Shown: one piece after another, positions 19,602-27,529 of the stretch
How positions within the stretch are numbered: position 1 is the first letter of the stretch
Layout: each line of letters starts with the position of its first letter
From: Deltaproteobacteria bacterium
GTDB taxonomy: Bacteria; Myxococcota_A; Polyangia; Polyangiales; Houyiibacteriaceae
Direction of reading: 5' to 3'
DNA length: 64,000 bases
Assembly: GCA_017644045.1 (NCBI GenBank)
Contig: JAEPMI010000001.1
Location: 240,470 to 304,469 of the forward strand
The notes under the pieces: model-generated
Told to the model about the DNA's origin: nothing
Databases searched by the model: none
What the model saw: the letters and a program-made list of their open reading frames with translations, nothing else
Program-made: the position numbers and the translations under genes

Positions 19602-20634
19602 ATGCTCGACCGCGTCCTCGGTCCACTGGTTCGACACACCCTCGGCCTCCCCCGCCCGGTGCTCCGGCGCATCGCCGGACGAGCCCTGCGGAACGACCGT
19701 GGTGACGCGCTCGACGTCCAGACGCAGGCGCTCCTGAAGCTCGCCGACCTCGCTCGGGTCCCGAAGATGCACGAGCTGCGGCCGAGCGAGGGCCGCGCGG
19801 CGCAGGACCGGAACGCCGCGCTCGTCGATCCCGCGCCGACCCCGGTGGCCTCGGTCGACGACACGAGCTTCGAAGGGCCCGGCGGCCCGGTCGCCGTTCG
19901 CATCTACCGGCCACATGGGGCGAGACCGATGCCGGCGCTGGTGTACTTCCACGGCGGCGGCTTCGTGATCGGCAGCTTCGCCACCCATGACGGCACCTGT
20001 CGCGCGCTCGCGACGGAAGGCGAATGCGTGGTGCTCTCGGTCGACTACCGGCTGGCGCCCGAGCACCCGTTCCCAGCGGCCGTCGACGACTGCATCGCGG
20101 CCTTCCGGTGGGCCCCGCGACAACGCCCGGTCGCTGGGCGTGGACCCAGCGCGCATCGCCGTGGGCGGTGACAGCGCCGGGGGCAACCTGGCCGCGGTCA
20201 CGTGCATCGCCGAGCGCGACGGTGGGGGCGCCCTCCCCTGCTTTCAGCTCCTGATCTATCCGGCCACCGACATGACCCGCGCGCAGCCTTCGCACCGCGC
20301 GCTCGGGAAGGGCTTCTTCCTGGAGACCGAGACCATCGATTGGTTCCTCGACCACTACCTCCCGCCGGGCACCGACCGCCGCCAGTGGCGCGCGTCGCCG
20401 CTCTTCGCCGAGAGCCTCGAGGGCTTGCCGCCCGCGCTGGTCGTCACCGCCGGCTTCGACCCGCTCCGCGACGAAGGGGAAGCCTACGCGGCTGCACTCC
20501 AGGCAGCGGGCGTCACCGTCAGCGAGCTCCGCGAGCCCGCACTGGTGCATGGCTTCGTGAACATGGCGCTGATCCGAAGCACCGCAGCCAGCCGCGAGGC
20601 GATGGGCGCTCAGCTCCGCCGCGCCTTCCGCTGA
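19602..20634 (+). pseudogene. Alpha/beta hydrolase (hormone-sensitive-lipase type), frameshifted
   Basis: Two overlapping frames together make one HSL-family esterase of about 343 residues. The first frame holds the oxyanion motif YFHGGGFVIGS and the DYRLAPEHPFPAA block; the second holds the nucleophile GDSAGG, the acid in FDPLRDEGE and the His in VHGFVNM. The break is in a CCCC run at 20113-20116: dropping one C restores FRWARDNARSLGVDPARIAVGG, the expected family sequence. Either the gene is a fresh pseudogene or one base of the assembly is wrong; all catalytic residues are intact, which favours a very recent event or error. First in-frame ATG at 19602 gives the family N terminus. Confidence 0.8.
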
Positions 20635-20640
20635 GGCCGC

Positions 20641-20966
20641 TCACGCGGGCAGTCTGGCTCTCCAGCGCTCGGCCTCGGACCTCCCCCCACGCTCCGCGAG
20701 CCAGCCGATCATCGCTCGCCGCACGTCCGTCGGCGTGTCCTCATCGGCCAGCGCTCATCGCGTGTCGCGCGCCTTCGCCACCCGTGTCGGCCATGGCCGT
20801 CAAGAGCTGCCCGCGCTCGTGGTCGGTGGCATCACGGAGCTGGGGCGCCAGCTCCGGTTCGCCGGATGACCTCTCCGTCCGGCAAGGTGATGGAGAGCTC
20901 GACGCCCAAGACCGACGCGACACCCTCCCAGATGCGCCCATCCGAGTGCTCCGACCTTCGCTGCAT
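20641..20966 (-). pseudogene. Remnant of a small ~108-residue protein, two frameshifts
   Basis: Reading leftwards from an ATG at 20966 gives MQRRSEHSDGRIWEGVAS, then SVLGVELSITLPDGEVIRR; the sense then moves to a second frame (ELAPQLRDATDHERGQLL, TAMADTGGEGARHAMSA) and to a third (ALADEDTPTDVRRAMIGWL, AERGGRSEAERWRARLPA, stop at 20641-20643). All three pieces have protein-like composition and join end to end with two single-base shifts, unlike the Arg/Ser/Pro-rich noise frames nearby. No family is recognised. It fills the otherwise empty gap between the hydrolase and the LysM gene. Confidence 0.45.
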
Positions 20967-21035
20967 CCTTCGAGACTCCTCGGGTCGAAGCGGGAGGTCA
21001 ACGTGGCACGCTGCCGATGCCGGAGGCCAGAGGCT

Positions 21036-22265
21036 TCAAGCGTCGTCGCGGTCCGGGTCGTCGTCGGCGTCCGCGTCCTCGGCCAGCGCTTCACCGTCAC
21101 CCTCGTCCTCGAGCTCCTCGGGGTCCGGGTCGTCGGCCATGGTCGCCAGCGGCACCAGGCTCGGGCCACCGAAGGTGAGCGCCAGCGAGCGAACGACCTC
21201 CGGCTGAGCAGAGAGCTCCGCGAGCAGCTCACCCATCGGACCGAGGTCGCCCTCGGCGCCGTCGATGTCGTGAGCCTCGACTCCGGGGCGGTCGACGAAG
21301 ACACGCTCGGCTCCGCTCGCGTCCACGATGCGCACCTCGAGCTCGAGGTCCTGGTCGGCGCGCGGGCGCGGCATGCCTCGCCGACGACGCCGGTTGGCGG
21401 GGCCGTTCAGGGTGCCGTAGCGCGCGCGGCGCCCTGGACCGCTCCAGTCGACCCACTGGGTGCGGAGGCGGCGCGCGTCGACGTGCACGAAGGTGCTGCG
21501 TGGGTAGTAGCCGCAGCCGGCGTGGTCGATGCGGCGGCAGTACTCCCAGACGACCCGGTGAGGGACGCCGTGCACGCGGATGTCGGTCGCGCGACCGCTG
21601 GTGTGGCGGCTGGACTCGCGGGTGCGCCCGCCGGCCGGGCGGAAGCCACTGACGATCCGGATCGGTCGACCGCCGAAGTGGTCGCTGATGCGCGCGAGCA
21701 GAACGGCCAACCGAGGGTTCGCGTCGGCGGCGCGGGTGTCGTCCTCGCTGCGCTGGAGGAACTCGCTCAAGACCCGCAGCCCCTCCTCGAGGACCCGACC
21801 CTCCGAGTCGACGAGCTGCACCTCGCGGCGCTCGTCCCGGCGAAGGAGAGTGACCTGGCCCGGATGATCCGGGTTCCCGTAGTCGCGGTTCATCTGCTCG
21901 GCAGGCGTGTAGCCGGGCATCACCAAGCGCTGGCCGGGGCGGATGCGGGCGTTGCGCCGCAGCCGGTTCGCCCGGCGGAGCTCGCTCACGCTCACGTGCA
22001 TGCGGTGCGCGATGTGGCTGAGGGTCTCGCCGCGCCGGACGTAGGTGGTGTGGGCGTCGGGGATCTTCAGGGACTGCCCCGGGCGGAGTCGCGCCGAACG
22101 CAGCTGGTTGGCCGCGCGCAGATCCTGGACCGAGACCCGATAGCGGCGCGCGATGGCCGCGAGGGTCTGACCGGAGCGAACGGTGTGGTGTCGCTCGGCG
22201 AACACCGTCGACGCCGGCAGCAGCACCGCCACCGCCACGAGGGCGACCCCGATCCTGCGGAGCAT
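21036..22265 (-). CDS. LysM-repeat, M15/DUF882-type cell-wall peptidase
   Basis: A 409-residue exported protein. A signal peptide (MLRRIGVALVAVAVLLPAST, cleavage near VFA) is followed by two LysM domains (~26-69 and ~74-117; HHTVRSGQTLAAIARRY and TYVRRGETLSHIAHRM) for peptidoglycan binding. Residues ~165-295 are a peptidase M15-like zinc fold: SGFRP, SRHTSGRATDIRV (His and Asp ligands) and FVHVDAR (HxD). This matches YcbK/DUF882 proteins, predicted to cleave peptidoglycan peptides in the periplasm. The C-terminal ~60 residues are a very acidic low-complexity tail. Divergent from the biotinyl protein gene, 99 bp apart. Confidence 0.82.
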   Translation of the reverse strand: MLRRIGVALVAVAVLLPASTVFAERHHTVRSGQTLAAIARRYRVSVQDLRAANQLRSARLRPGQSLKIPDAHTTYVRRGETLSHIAHRMHVSVSELRRANRLRRNARIRPGQRLVMPGYTPAEQMNRDYGNPDHPGQVTLLRRDERREVQLVDSEGRVLEEGLRVLSEFLQRSEDDTRAADANPRLAVLLARISDHFGGRPIRIVSGFRPAGGRTRESSRHTSGRATDIRVHGVPHRVVWEYCRRIDHAGCGYYPRSTFVHVDARRLRTQWVDWSGPGRRARYGTLNGPANRRRRRGMPRPRADQDLELEVRIVDASGAERVFVDRPGVEAHDIDGAEGDLGPMGELLAELSAQPEVVRSLALTFGGPSLVPLATMADDPDPEELEDEGDGEALAEDADADDDPDRDDA

Positions 22266-22364
22266 CCGGCTGAGGTTCGCTGGGGACACGGCGAGCCAGT
22301 ATGGAACACCTGCCGACGGACGCCACGATCCGGGGCCCCGTTGCCCTCGGGGCCCGCATCCACT

Positions 22365-22874
22365 ATGACGCGCCGCGTAATGCGGTACCGAGTGACCCTC
22401 GAAGGATCCGAGCGAGACATCGACGTCCAGATCGCCCCTGGCGGCTCGGTCGCCGTGACGATGGACGGTGAGCCGGTCGACGCGGACATCCGGCGCATTC
22501 CGGGTGGCGTCAGCCTGAAGCTCGGCGGAAAGGTCTACGACGTCATGGTCGGTGGGCCCGCCGACGCGATGGACGTCGCCGCCGGCCCGCTCCGGGCGAC
22601 CGCGAAGGTCGAGTCCGAGCGGAACCGCTCGCGCAAGAAGAAGGGCACCTCGGCCGGCGACTCGACCGAGGTCCGTTCCCCGATGCCGGGTCGGGTCGTG
22701 AAGATCCTCGTGGCCAAGGGCGACGAGGTGGAGGCCGGCACCCCCGTCATCGTGGTCGAGGCCATGAAGATGGAGAACGAGCTCCGCACCGAAATCGCCG
22801 GGACGATCGCCGCCATCGAGGTGGACGAGGGCCAGGCGGTCGAGGGCGGCGCCCTCCTGATCAAGCTCGAGTGA
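22365..22874 (+). CDS. Biotinyl/lipoyl carrier protein (acyl-CoA carboxylase BCCP-type)
   Basis: A 169-residue carrier. The C-terminal ~70 residues are the biotinyl domain with the canonical EAMKMEN (biotinylated Lys near 135), preceded by VRSPMPGRVVKILVAKGDEV and followed by EGQAVEGGALLIKLE. The N-terminal half (VTLEGSERDIDVQI...) is the extra domain seen in biotin carriers of propionyl/acetyl-CoA or oxaloacetate carboxylases. A basic linker (RNRSRKKKG) separates the parts. The partner carboxylase subunits are not in this window. An alternative ATG is at 22380 (MRYRVTLEG), which fits the domain start equally well. Confidence 0.86.
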   Translation: MTRRVMRYRVTLEGSERDIDVQIAPGGSVAVTMDGEPVDADIRRIPGGVSLKLGGKVYDVMVGGPADAMDVAAGPLRATAKVESERNRSRKKKGTSAGDSTEVRSPMPGRVVKILVAKGDEVEAGTPVIVVEAMKMENELRTEIAGTIAAIEVDEGQAVEGGALLIKLE

Positions 22875-22938
22875 TTCCGCAGCACTCGGGGTGACTCGGA
22901 ACTTCCGGGGTCCCCATGGTGTTGTTACAACGGACCCC

Positions 22939-23697
22939 ATGAGCGAGGCCGGACCGAGCACGAAGAGCGCCGCCGCGGAGCCCGAGAAGGGGCGTCCGTG
23001 GCTGAAGCGCTATGACCCGCTCACCAGCCTGGTGCTCGTGGTGCCGGTCTTCCTGATCTACCACCTGGGCATCCTCTTCATGGATCGGCGCAACGGCGTC
23101 GACATGGCGAGCACGGTCTTCTTCGGGATCCTGAAGCAGAGCGTCGGCGTGTACGTCGGCGTGACCGTCGCCATCGCGGCGGCGCTGATCGGCGCGGGCT
23201 TCTACCTCCGGAAGAAGGGCAAGGCGCGGGTCTTCGCCTTCGTGCCGGTGCTGGCCGAGAGCACGCTCTGGGCGATCGGCCTCTCGCTCACCGTGGGCTG
23301 GGCCACGGCCAAGTTGATCCCCGGGATGATCGAGACGCTGCAGCTCGCGGCGGAGCCCATGGGTCCGATCGACAAGCTGGTCATGAGCGCCGGCGCCGGC
23401 TTCCACGAGGAGCTCGTGTTCCGGGTGATCCTCTTCGGCGGCCTCGCGTTCTTCCTGCGGCGCGTGCTCAACGTTCGCGCCACCTGGTCCTGGGTGACCG
23501 CGCTGGTCGTCAGCTCCGCCATCTTCTCCGGCATCCACTACATCGGTGCGCTCGGCGACGAGTTCACGATCGGGAGCTTCGTCTTCCGCTTCCTCGCCGG
23601 CGTGTACCTCACGTTGGTCTTCCGCTTCCGTGGCTTCGCGGTCGCCGTCTACTCTCACGCCATCTACGACGTGATCGTCCTCTTCCTGCTGCAGTAG
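22939..23697 (+). CDS. CPBP-family intramembrane protease (Rce1/CAAX-like)
   Basis: A 252-residue polytopic membrane protein with about six hydrophobic segments. The glutamic protease motifs are present: EE-xxx-R in FHEELVFRVILFGG (Glu157-Glu158, Arg162), a His in SGIHYIGAL (~200) and a third in YSHAIYD (~240). The family includes Rce1-type prenyl proteases and many bacterial proteins tied to bacteriocin self-immunity or maturation; the substrate here is unknown. Its stop overlaps the GTG of the next gene by one base (TAGTG at 23695-23699), so the two are coupled. Confidence 0.85.
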   Translation: MSEAGPSTKSAAAEPEKGRPWLKRYDPLTSLVLVVPVFLIYHLGILFMDRRNGVDMASTVFFGILKQSVGVYVGVTVAIAAALIGAGFYLRKKGKARVFAFVPVLAESTLWAIGLSLTVGWATAKLIPGMIETLQLAAEPMGPIDKLVMSAGAGFHEELVFRVILFGGLAFFLRRVLNVRATWSWVTALVVSSAIFSGIHYIGALGDEFTIGSFVFRFLAGVYLTLVFRFRGFAVAVYSHAIYDVIVLFLLQ

Positions 23698-25322
23698 TGC
23701 TGGTGCCCGCGTTCTTCCGCATCGCGACGCTGGGCCTGCTCGGCGTCGTCTTCGTTCCGACGGCGCACGCGGACTGGCTCGCCGTGCACCCGACGTGCGC
23801 GATGGGTGACGCTCCCCGCCGCTCCGGCCCGAGCGAGCTGCTCTACCCGCGCCCCGGTCTACCGGCGTTCGCCGAGCCGGGCGACGCGCTCACGATGCGC
23901 GTGCGCGTGCCCACCGCCCTCACCCCGCCCCCCGGCGTGCAGCAGGAGCGCGCGCTGGCGGGTTGGTACGTGGAGCTCGTGGGGACCGACACGCTCTCGG
24001 TGGCCGAGGCGCGACACCACTATCGGCTCCGGGTCGCGGACGTCCGTCCCGATGGTCACTCGACACTGGTCTATCGCGCGACGGTGCAGCTGCCGCCGTG
24101 GCTCGCCCCCGGGACCTACGACATGAAGGTGCGCTCGCCCGGCAGCGAAGAGGTCTTCGCGCCGTCGTCGCTGCGGGTGGGAACCGGTGGCGCGCGCATC
24201 GCGCGGCTCGCCTCTCGGCCCACGGCGGAAGAAGCGGCGGCGTTGGCGCGGCTGCCCGTGGATGTGTGGCTGCTCGACTCGCGGGAGTGGCACGCCGAGT
24301 CCGACTCCGACTCCGACTCCGACTCCGACGTCGACTCCGACGTCGACTCCGACAGCCGAACGCCGAGCTCCGACGCCGAGAGCCGAACGCCGAGCGCCGA
24401 CGCCGACGACCGAACGCCGAGCGCCGACGCCGACGACCGAACACCGAACGCCGAGAGCCGAACGCCCAACGCCGACTCCGACGACCGAACACCGACCGCC
24501 GACCCCGCCCCGCTCGCGCTCCCCTGGCTCGACCTCGCCGGCACCTTCGGCGTCCGCGTCGGGGACGGCCTGCTGGTGTCCAACGGCTGCGACGATCCCC
24601 ACGTACCGTTCCGCGTCGCCGTCGAACGGGTCGGCGCGCCGACTCTCGACGTGCCCGACCGACCGGCCGCCGGTCGCTACCGCGACGCCGAGGGCCACGA
24701 GGCGCCGATCCCCAACGCCGGTCTCGTGCCGTCGGGCGACGAGCGCTGGGTGAACCGCGCCGGCGTGCCCCTCCACGTGCGCGTCGTCTTCCCGGAAGGG
24801 CCACGCGGGCTCGCCCTCGAGGGCGCCAGCGAGCGGATCGGCTTCTGGCCCGGCACTCCGGTCCGGCCCGTCGGTCACCGCGCGAGCGTCGTCGGCCTGT
24901 GGACCGTGCCGGCGGGCGCCTGGGTGTCACCGCGCCGACTCGAGCCCGACGAGCCCACCCTCGAAGTCACGGTCCGCGGCGAGCCGACCACCCACGCCAC
25001 CACTCCGGTCCAGGTGCGGAGCGACGGCCGCGTCGCGCTGGCCTGGGAAGAGGATGGCTCCGCGTTCGTCGACGAGGCGGGCATCCGCGAGGTGCCGGTC
25101 CGCTTCCGCTGGCTCGAGCACCACGAGCTCCATGCGCTGGCGATCGGACCCCGAGGCGCCGCCAGACGGACCGCGAGCGCGACCGTCGTGGTGACCGAGC
25201 GACCCAACAGCTGCAGCGCCGGACCAGGAACACCCCCTTTTGGTGCCATTTTCTGCACCACCCTCGGGCTCTTCTGGCTTCGGCGTCGCCGCTTCCTTTG
25301 CCAACACGGGCCAACGCGCTAA
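23697..25322 (+). CDS. Exported protein of unknown function with Ser/Asp low-complexity insert
   Basis: A 541-residue exported protein with a signal peptide (ATLGLLGVVFVPTAHA). The N-terminal ~190 residues are beta-rich. Residues ~201-270 are an insert of SD/VD repeats followed by several RTPSADADD-type units. The rest is again beta-rich and Pro-containing. The C terminus has a hydrophobic stretch followed by four arginines (FCTTLGLFWLRRRRFLC), a sorting-tail shape loosely like MYXO-CTERM but without its Gly-Cys signature. The GTG start overlaps the preceding stop by one base. No family is recognised. Confidence 0.68.
   Translation: MLVPAFFRIATLGLLGVVFVPTAHADWLAVHPTCAMGDAPRRSGPSELLYPRPGLPAFAEPGDALTMRVRVPTALTPPPGVQQERALAGWYVELVGTDTLSVAEARHHYRLRVADVRPDGHSTLVYRATVQLPPWLAPGTYDMKVRSPGSEEVFAPSSLRVGTGGARIARLASRPTAEEAAALARLPVDVWLLDSREWHAESDSDSDSDSDVDSDVDSDSRTPSSDAESRTPSADADDRTPSADADDRTPNAESRTPNADSDDRTPTADPAPLALPWLDLAGTFGVRVGDGLLVSNGCDDPHVPFRVAVERVGAPTLDVPDRPAAGRYRDAEGHEAPIPNAGLVPSGDERWVNRAGVPLHVRVVFPEGPRGLALEGASERIGFWPGTPVRPVGHRASVVGLWTVPAGAWVSPRRLEPDEPTLEVTVRGEPTTHATTPVQVRSDGRVALAWEEDGSAFVDEAGIREVPVRFRWLEHHELHALAIGPRGAARRTASATVVVTERPNSCSAGPGTPPFGAIFCTTLGLFWLRRRRFLCQHGPTR
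24299..24505 (+). repeat. Coding microsatellite/short tandem repeats
   Basis: A run of six-base GACTCC/GTCGAC units (SD/VD repeat) to ~24352 is followed by imperfect ~27-30-bp units that read GAACGCCGAGCGCCGACGC-like and encode RTPSADADD, RTPNAES and RTPNADSDD. The copies differ by few bases. Such runs change length easily by slippage; both types here are in multiples of three, so length changes keep the frame. Confidence 0.75.
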
Positions 25323-25388
25323 ACGTTGCCCGACGAAATCGCGGCTCGGGGAATGAAGTCTCCCCCTGCTCGCGTTCGACAGCGCCCC

Positions 25389-25874
25389 ATGCTCATCCGA
25401 CTCGCCATCCTCACCCTGGCCCTCACCGCGGGCTGTGCCACGACCATCCCGAACACCACCGTGGAGGACACGGCGGACAATCGATCGGTGGTCGCGTTCA
25501 TGGAGAAGTACCGGAAGGCGATGGAGGAGCGGGACGTGCGCCGGCTGCTCGAGCTGGCCTCGCCGCACTACCTCGACGACAACGGCACCCCCGGCGGGGC
25601 GGACGACGTCGACTACGAGACCCTTCGAGAGAACCTCACGCTCTGGGCCCGCCGCGTGGACGATGTCCGCTACGACATCAGCTATCGCCGCGTGAGCTAC
25701 GCGCCCAACGACCGCATCTATGTGGAGATTCGCTACGGCGGCTCCTTCCACATCCAGCGTCCCGCGACCGAGGACGAGCAGTGGTCCCGTCGTCTCGCGA
25801 ACCACCGTCTGGTGCTCCAGAAGCTCCCCGAGCCCGAAGGCGAAGACGAGTTCCGCATCCTCTCCGGGATGTAG
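25389..25874 (+). CDS. Small lipoprotein of unknown function (NTF2/SnoaL-like)
   Basis: A 161-residue lipoprotein; the ATG at 25389 starts MLIRLAILTLALTAGC with a lipobox TAGC. The next region (SVVAFMEKYRKAMEERDVRRLLELASPHYLDD) has the helix pattern of the NTF2/SnoaL-like fold, followed by strands ending in IQRPATEDEQWSRRL. This fold hosts many unrelated functions, so none is assigned. The start 15 codons upstream would place a charged stretch ahead of the signal peptide. Confidence 0.65.
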   Translation: MLIRLAILTLALTAGCATTIPNTTVEDTADNRSVVAFMEKYRKAMEERDVRRLLELASPHYLDDNGTPGGADDVDYETLRENLTLWARRVDDVRYDISYRRVSYAPNDRIYVEIRYGGSFHIQRPATEDEQWSRRLANHRLVLQKLPEPEGEDEFRILSGM

Positions 25875-25932
25875 GAATTCCGGTTCTCGTTGAACCCCGC
25901 CCGCCGAGTCAGCTAGGGTTCGTTCGCCCCGC

Positions 25933-27399
25933 ATGAGTGGCGACAAGAAGAAGCTCGGCAAGATCCTGCTGAAGCAACGTGCCGTCACCCCGGACGAGCT
26001 CGATCAGCTGTTGGAACGGCAGAAGTCCCAACCAGGCCATCGGCTGGCGTCCGTCGCGCAGCAGTCGGGCTCGGTCACCCCGAAGAGCCTCCTCAAGGCC
26101 TTGAGCGAGCAGCATGGCGTTCCGGGCATCGACCTGGACCAGGTCGTCGTGCCGCTGCAGAACCTCGAGCTCGTGCCCGAGGACGTGGCCAAGCAGCACC
26201 TGATCCTCCCGATCCTCGTGAAGCCGGACCGCGTCTTCCTGGCGATGTCCGACCCCGCCGACAAGCGGGTGATCGAGGAGATCGAGTTCGTCACCGGCCG
26301 CCGGGTCTTCCCCTACGTCGCCCTCCACGACTCGCTCCAGGAGGTCATCGCGAAGGCCTACGGCCTGCGCGGCACCGGCGAGGAGCACTACATCGGCCCG
26401 ACCGTCCCGCAGGACTACCTGGAGTCGCTCGGTCTCGCGCCCTCGCGGACTCGCTCGGAGCCGCCGAAGGCGCCGGCCGGCGTGGTCGTCGACCGAGACA
26501 TCGCGGACGACGGCCTCGACCACGACGACGACCTCGGCCTCGCGGAGCTGACCAAGAAGGCCGCCTCACCGCACGACCCTTTCGCTTCCCAGGTGGCGCC
26601 GCTGCCCACGGACATCGGCCGCAAGGACCGGCCCATCCACCCGAAGATCCTCATCGTCGACGACGAGGACGACATCCGGAAGATGTTGAGCCGAGTCCTC
26701 CAGAAGAAGGGCTTCGAGGTCCTGGAGGCGAGCAAGGGACTCGCGGCGCTCCAGCTCGTGCGCGAGAACACCCCCGACGTGATCCTCCTCGACGCGATGC
26801 TGCCCGAGGTCCACGGCTTCGACATCTGCCGCCGGATCAAGGGCTCGAAGCGCTACGGGCACATCCCGATCATCATGGTCAGCGCGGTCTACCGGGGCTG
26901 GCGAGTGGCGGAGGACCTGCGCAACTCCTACGGCGTCGACGCCTTCCTCGAGAAGCCCTTCAAGATCTCCGAGGTCGTCGCCCACGTGGAGCGGGTGCTG
27001 GAGGGCCGCGCCTCCGAGCTGCCGATGGACGACATGCTCAGCCGCGAGGCGAGCGACGCCCTCGAGAAGGGCATGGACCTCTACCGGAAGGGCGACCTGG
27101 ACGGGGCCATCGATAAGCTCCGCTCGGGGCTCACCATCGATCCGCTGAGCTTCCAGCTCCACTATCACCTGGGCCTGCTCTGCGGCCGGCGGGACGACGT
27201 CTTCGCCGCGATCCACGAGCTCGAGACCGCGGTCGACCTCCAGCCGCGGAACTTCAGCGCCCTCAAGAACCTCGCGATCCTCTACCAGCGGGCCGGCTTC
27301 AAGCACAAAGCGGTCGAGATGTGGGAGCGGAGCCTCGGCGCCGCCCCCGACGACGACACCCGCGAAGGGATCAAAGAACACCTCATGGGCCTGCTTTGA
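25933..27399 (+). CDS. MshEN-receiver-TPR signalling protein
   Basis: A 488-residue cytoplasmic protein. Residues ~1-150 are a type II secretion ATPase N-terminal (MshEN) domain: KLGKILLKQRAVTPDELDQL and the second half HLILPILVKPDRVFLAMSDP; MshEN domains often bind cyclic di-GMP. Residues ~238-355 are a response-regulator receiver: ILIVDDEDDIRK (acidic pair 243-244), phosphoacceptor Asp287 in DVILLDAMLPE, and the Lys in FLEKPFK. Residues ~370-485 contain TPR repeats (ALEKGMDLYRKGDLDGAIDK). There is no ATPase core and no output enzyme. The architecture suggests a phosphorylation- and nucleotide-responsive scaffold; partners are not in sight. Confidence 0.82.
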   Translation: MSGDKKKLGKILLKQRAVTPDELDQLLERQKSQPGHRLASVAQQSGSVTPKSLLKALSEQHGVPGIDLDQVVVPLQNLELVPEDVAKQHLILPILVKPDRVFLAMSDPADKRVIEEIEFVTGRRVFPYVALHDSLQEVIAKAYGLRGTGEEHYIGPTVPQDYLESLGLAPSRTRSEPPKAPAGVVVDRDIADDGLDHDDDLGLAELTKKAASPHDPFASQVAPLPTDIGRKDRPIHPKILIVDDEDDIRKMLSRVLQKKGFEVLEASKGLAALQLVRENTPDVILLDAMLPEVHGFDICRRIKGSKRYGHIPIIMVSAVYRGWRVAEDLRNSYGVDAFLEKPFKISEVVAHVERVLEGRASELPMDDMLSREASDALEKGMDLYRKGDLDGAIDKLRSGLTIDPLSFQLHYHLGLLCGRRDDVFAAIHELETAVDLQPRNFSALKNLAILYQRAGFKHKAVEMWERSLGAAPDDDTREGIKEHLMGLL

Positions 27400-27529
27400 G
27401 CCGTCCCGCGCTTCCCGCCCAAGAATTCATGGCCTCGGCGTTTCGGAACAGCTCGGAGGGCTTTCCGCGACCAGGGCGTTCGATCGCTGCACCCCCGATG
27501 GTCTATAGTCCCCCGCGAACCTGTCCCCG

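Noticed and set aside
20202-22365. Long plus-strand frame running into the biotinyl protein (890 residues)
   Set aside because: Everything before 22365 is antisense to the LysM gene or in the wrong frame for the hydrolase; only the biotinyl part is family-like.
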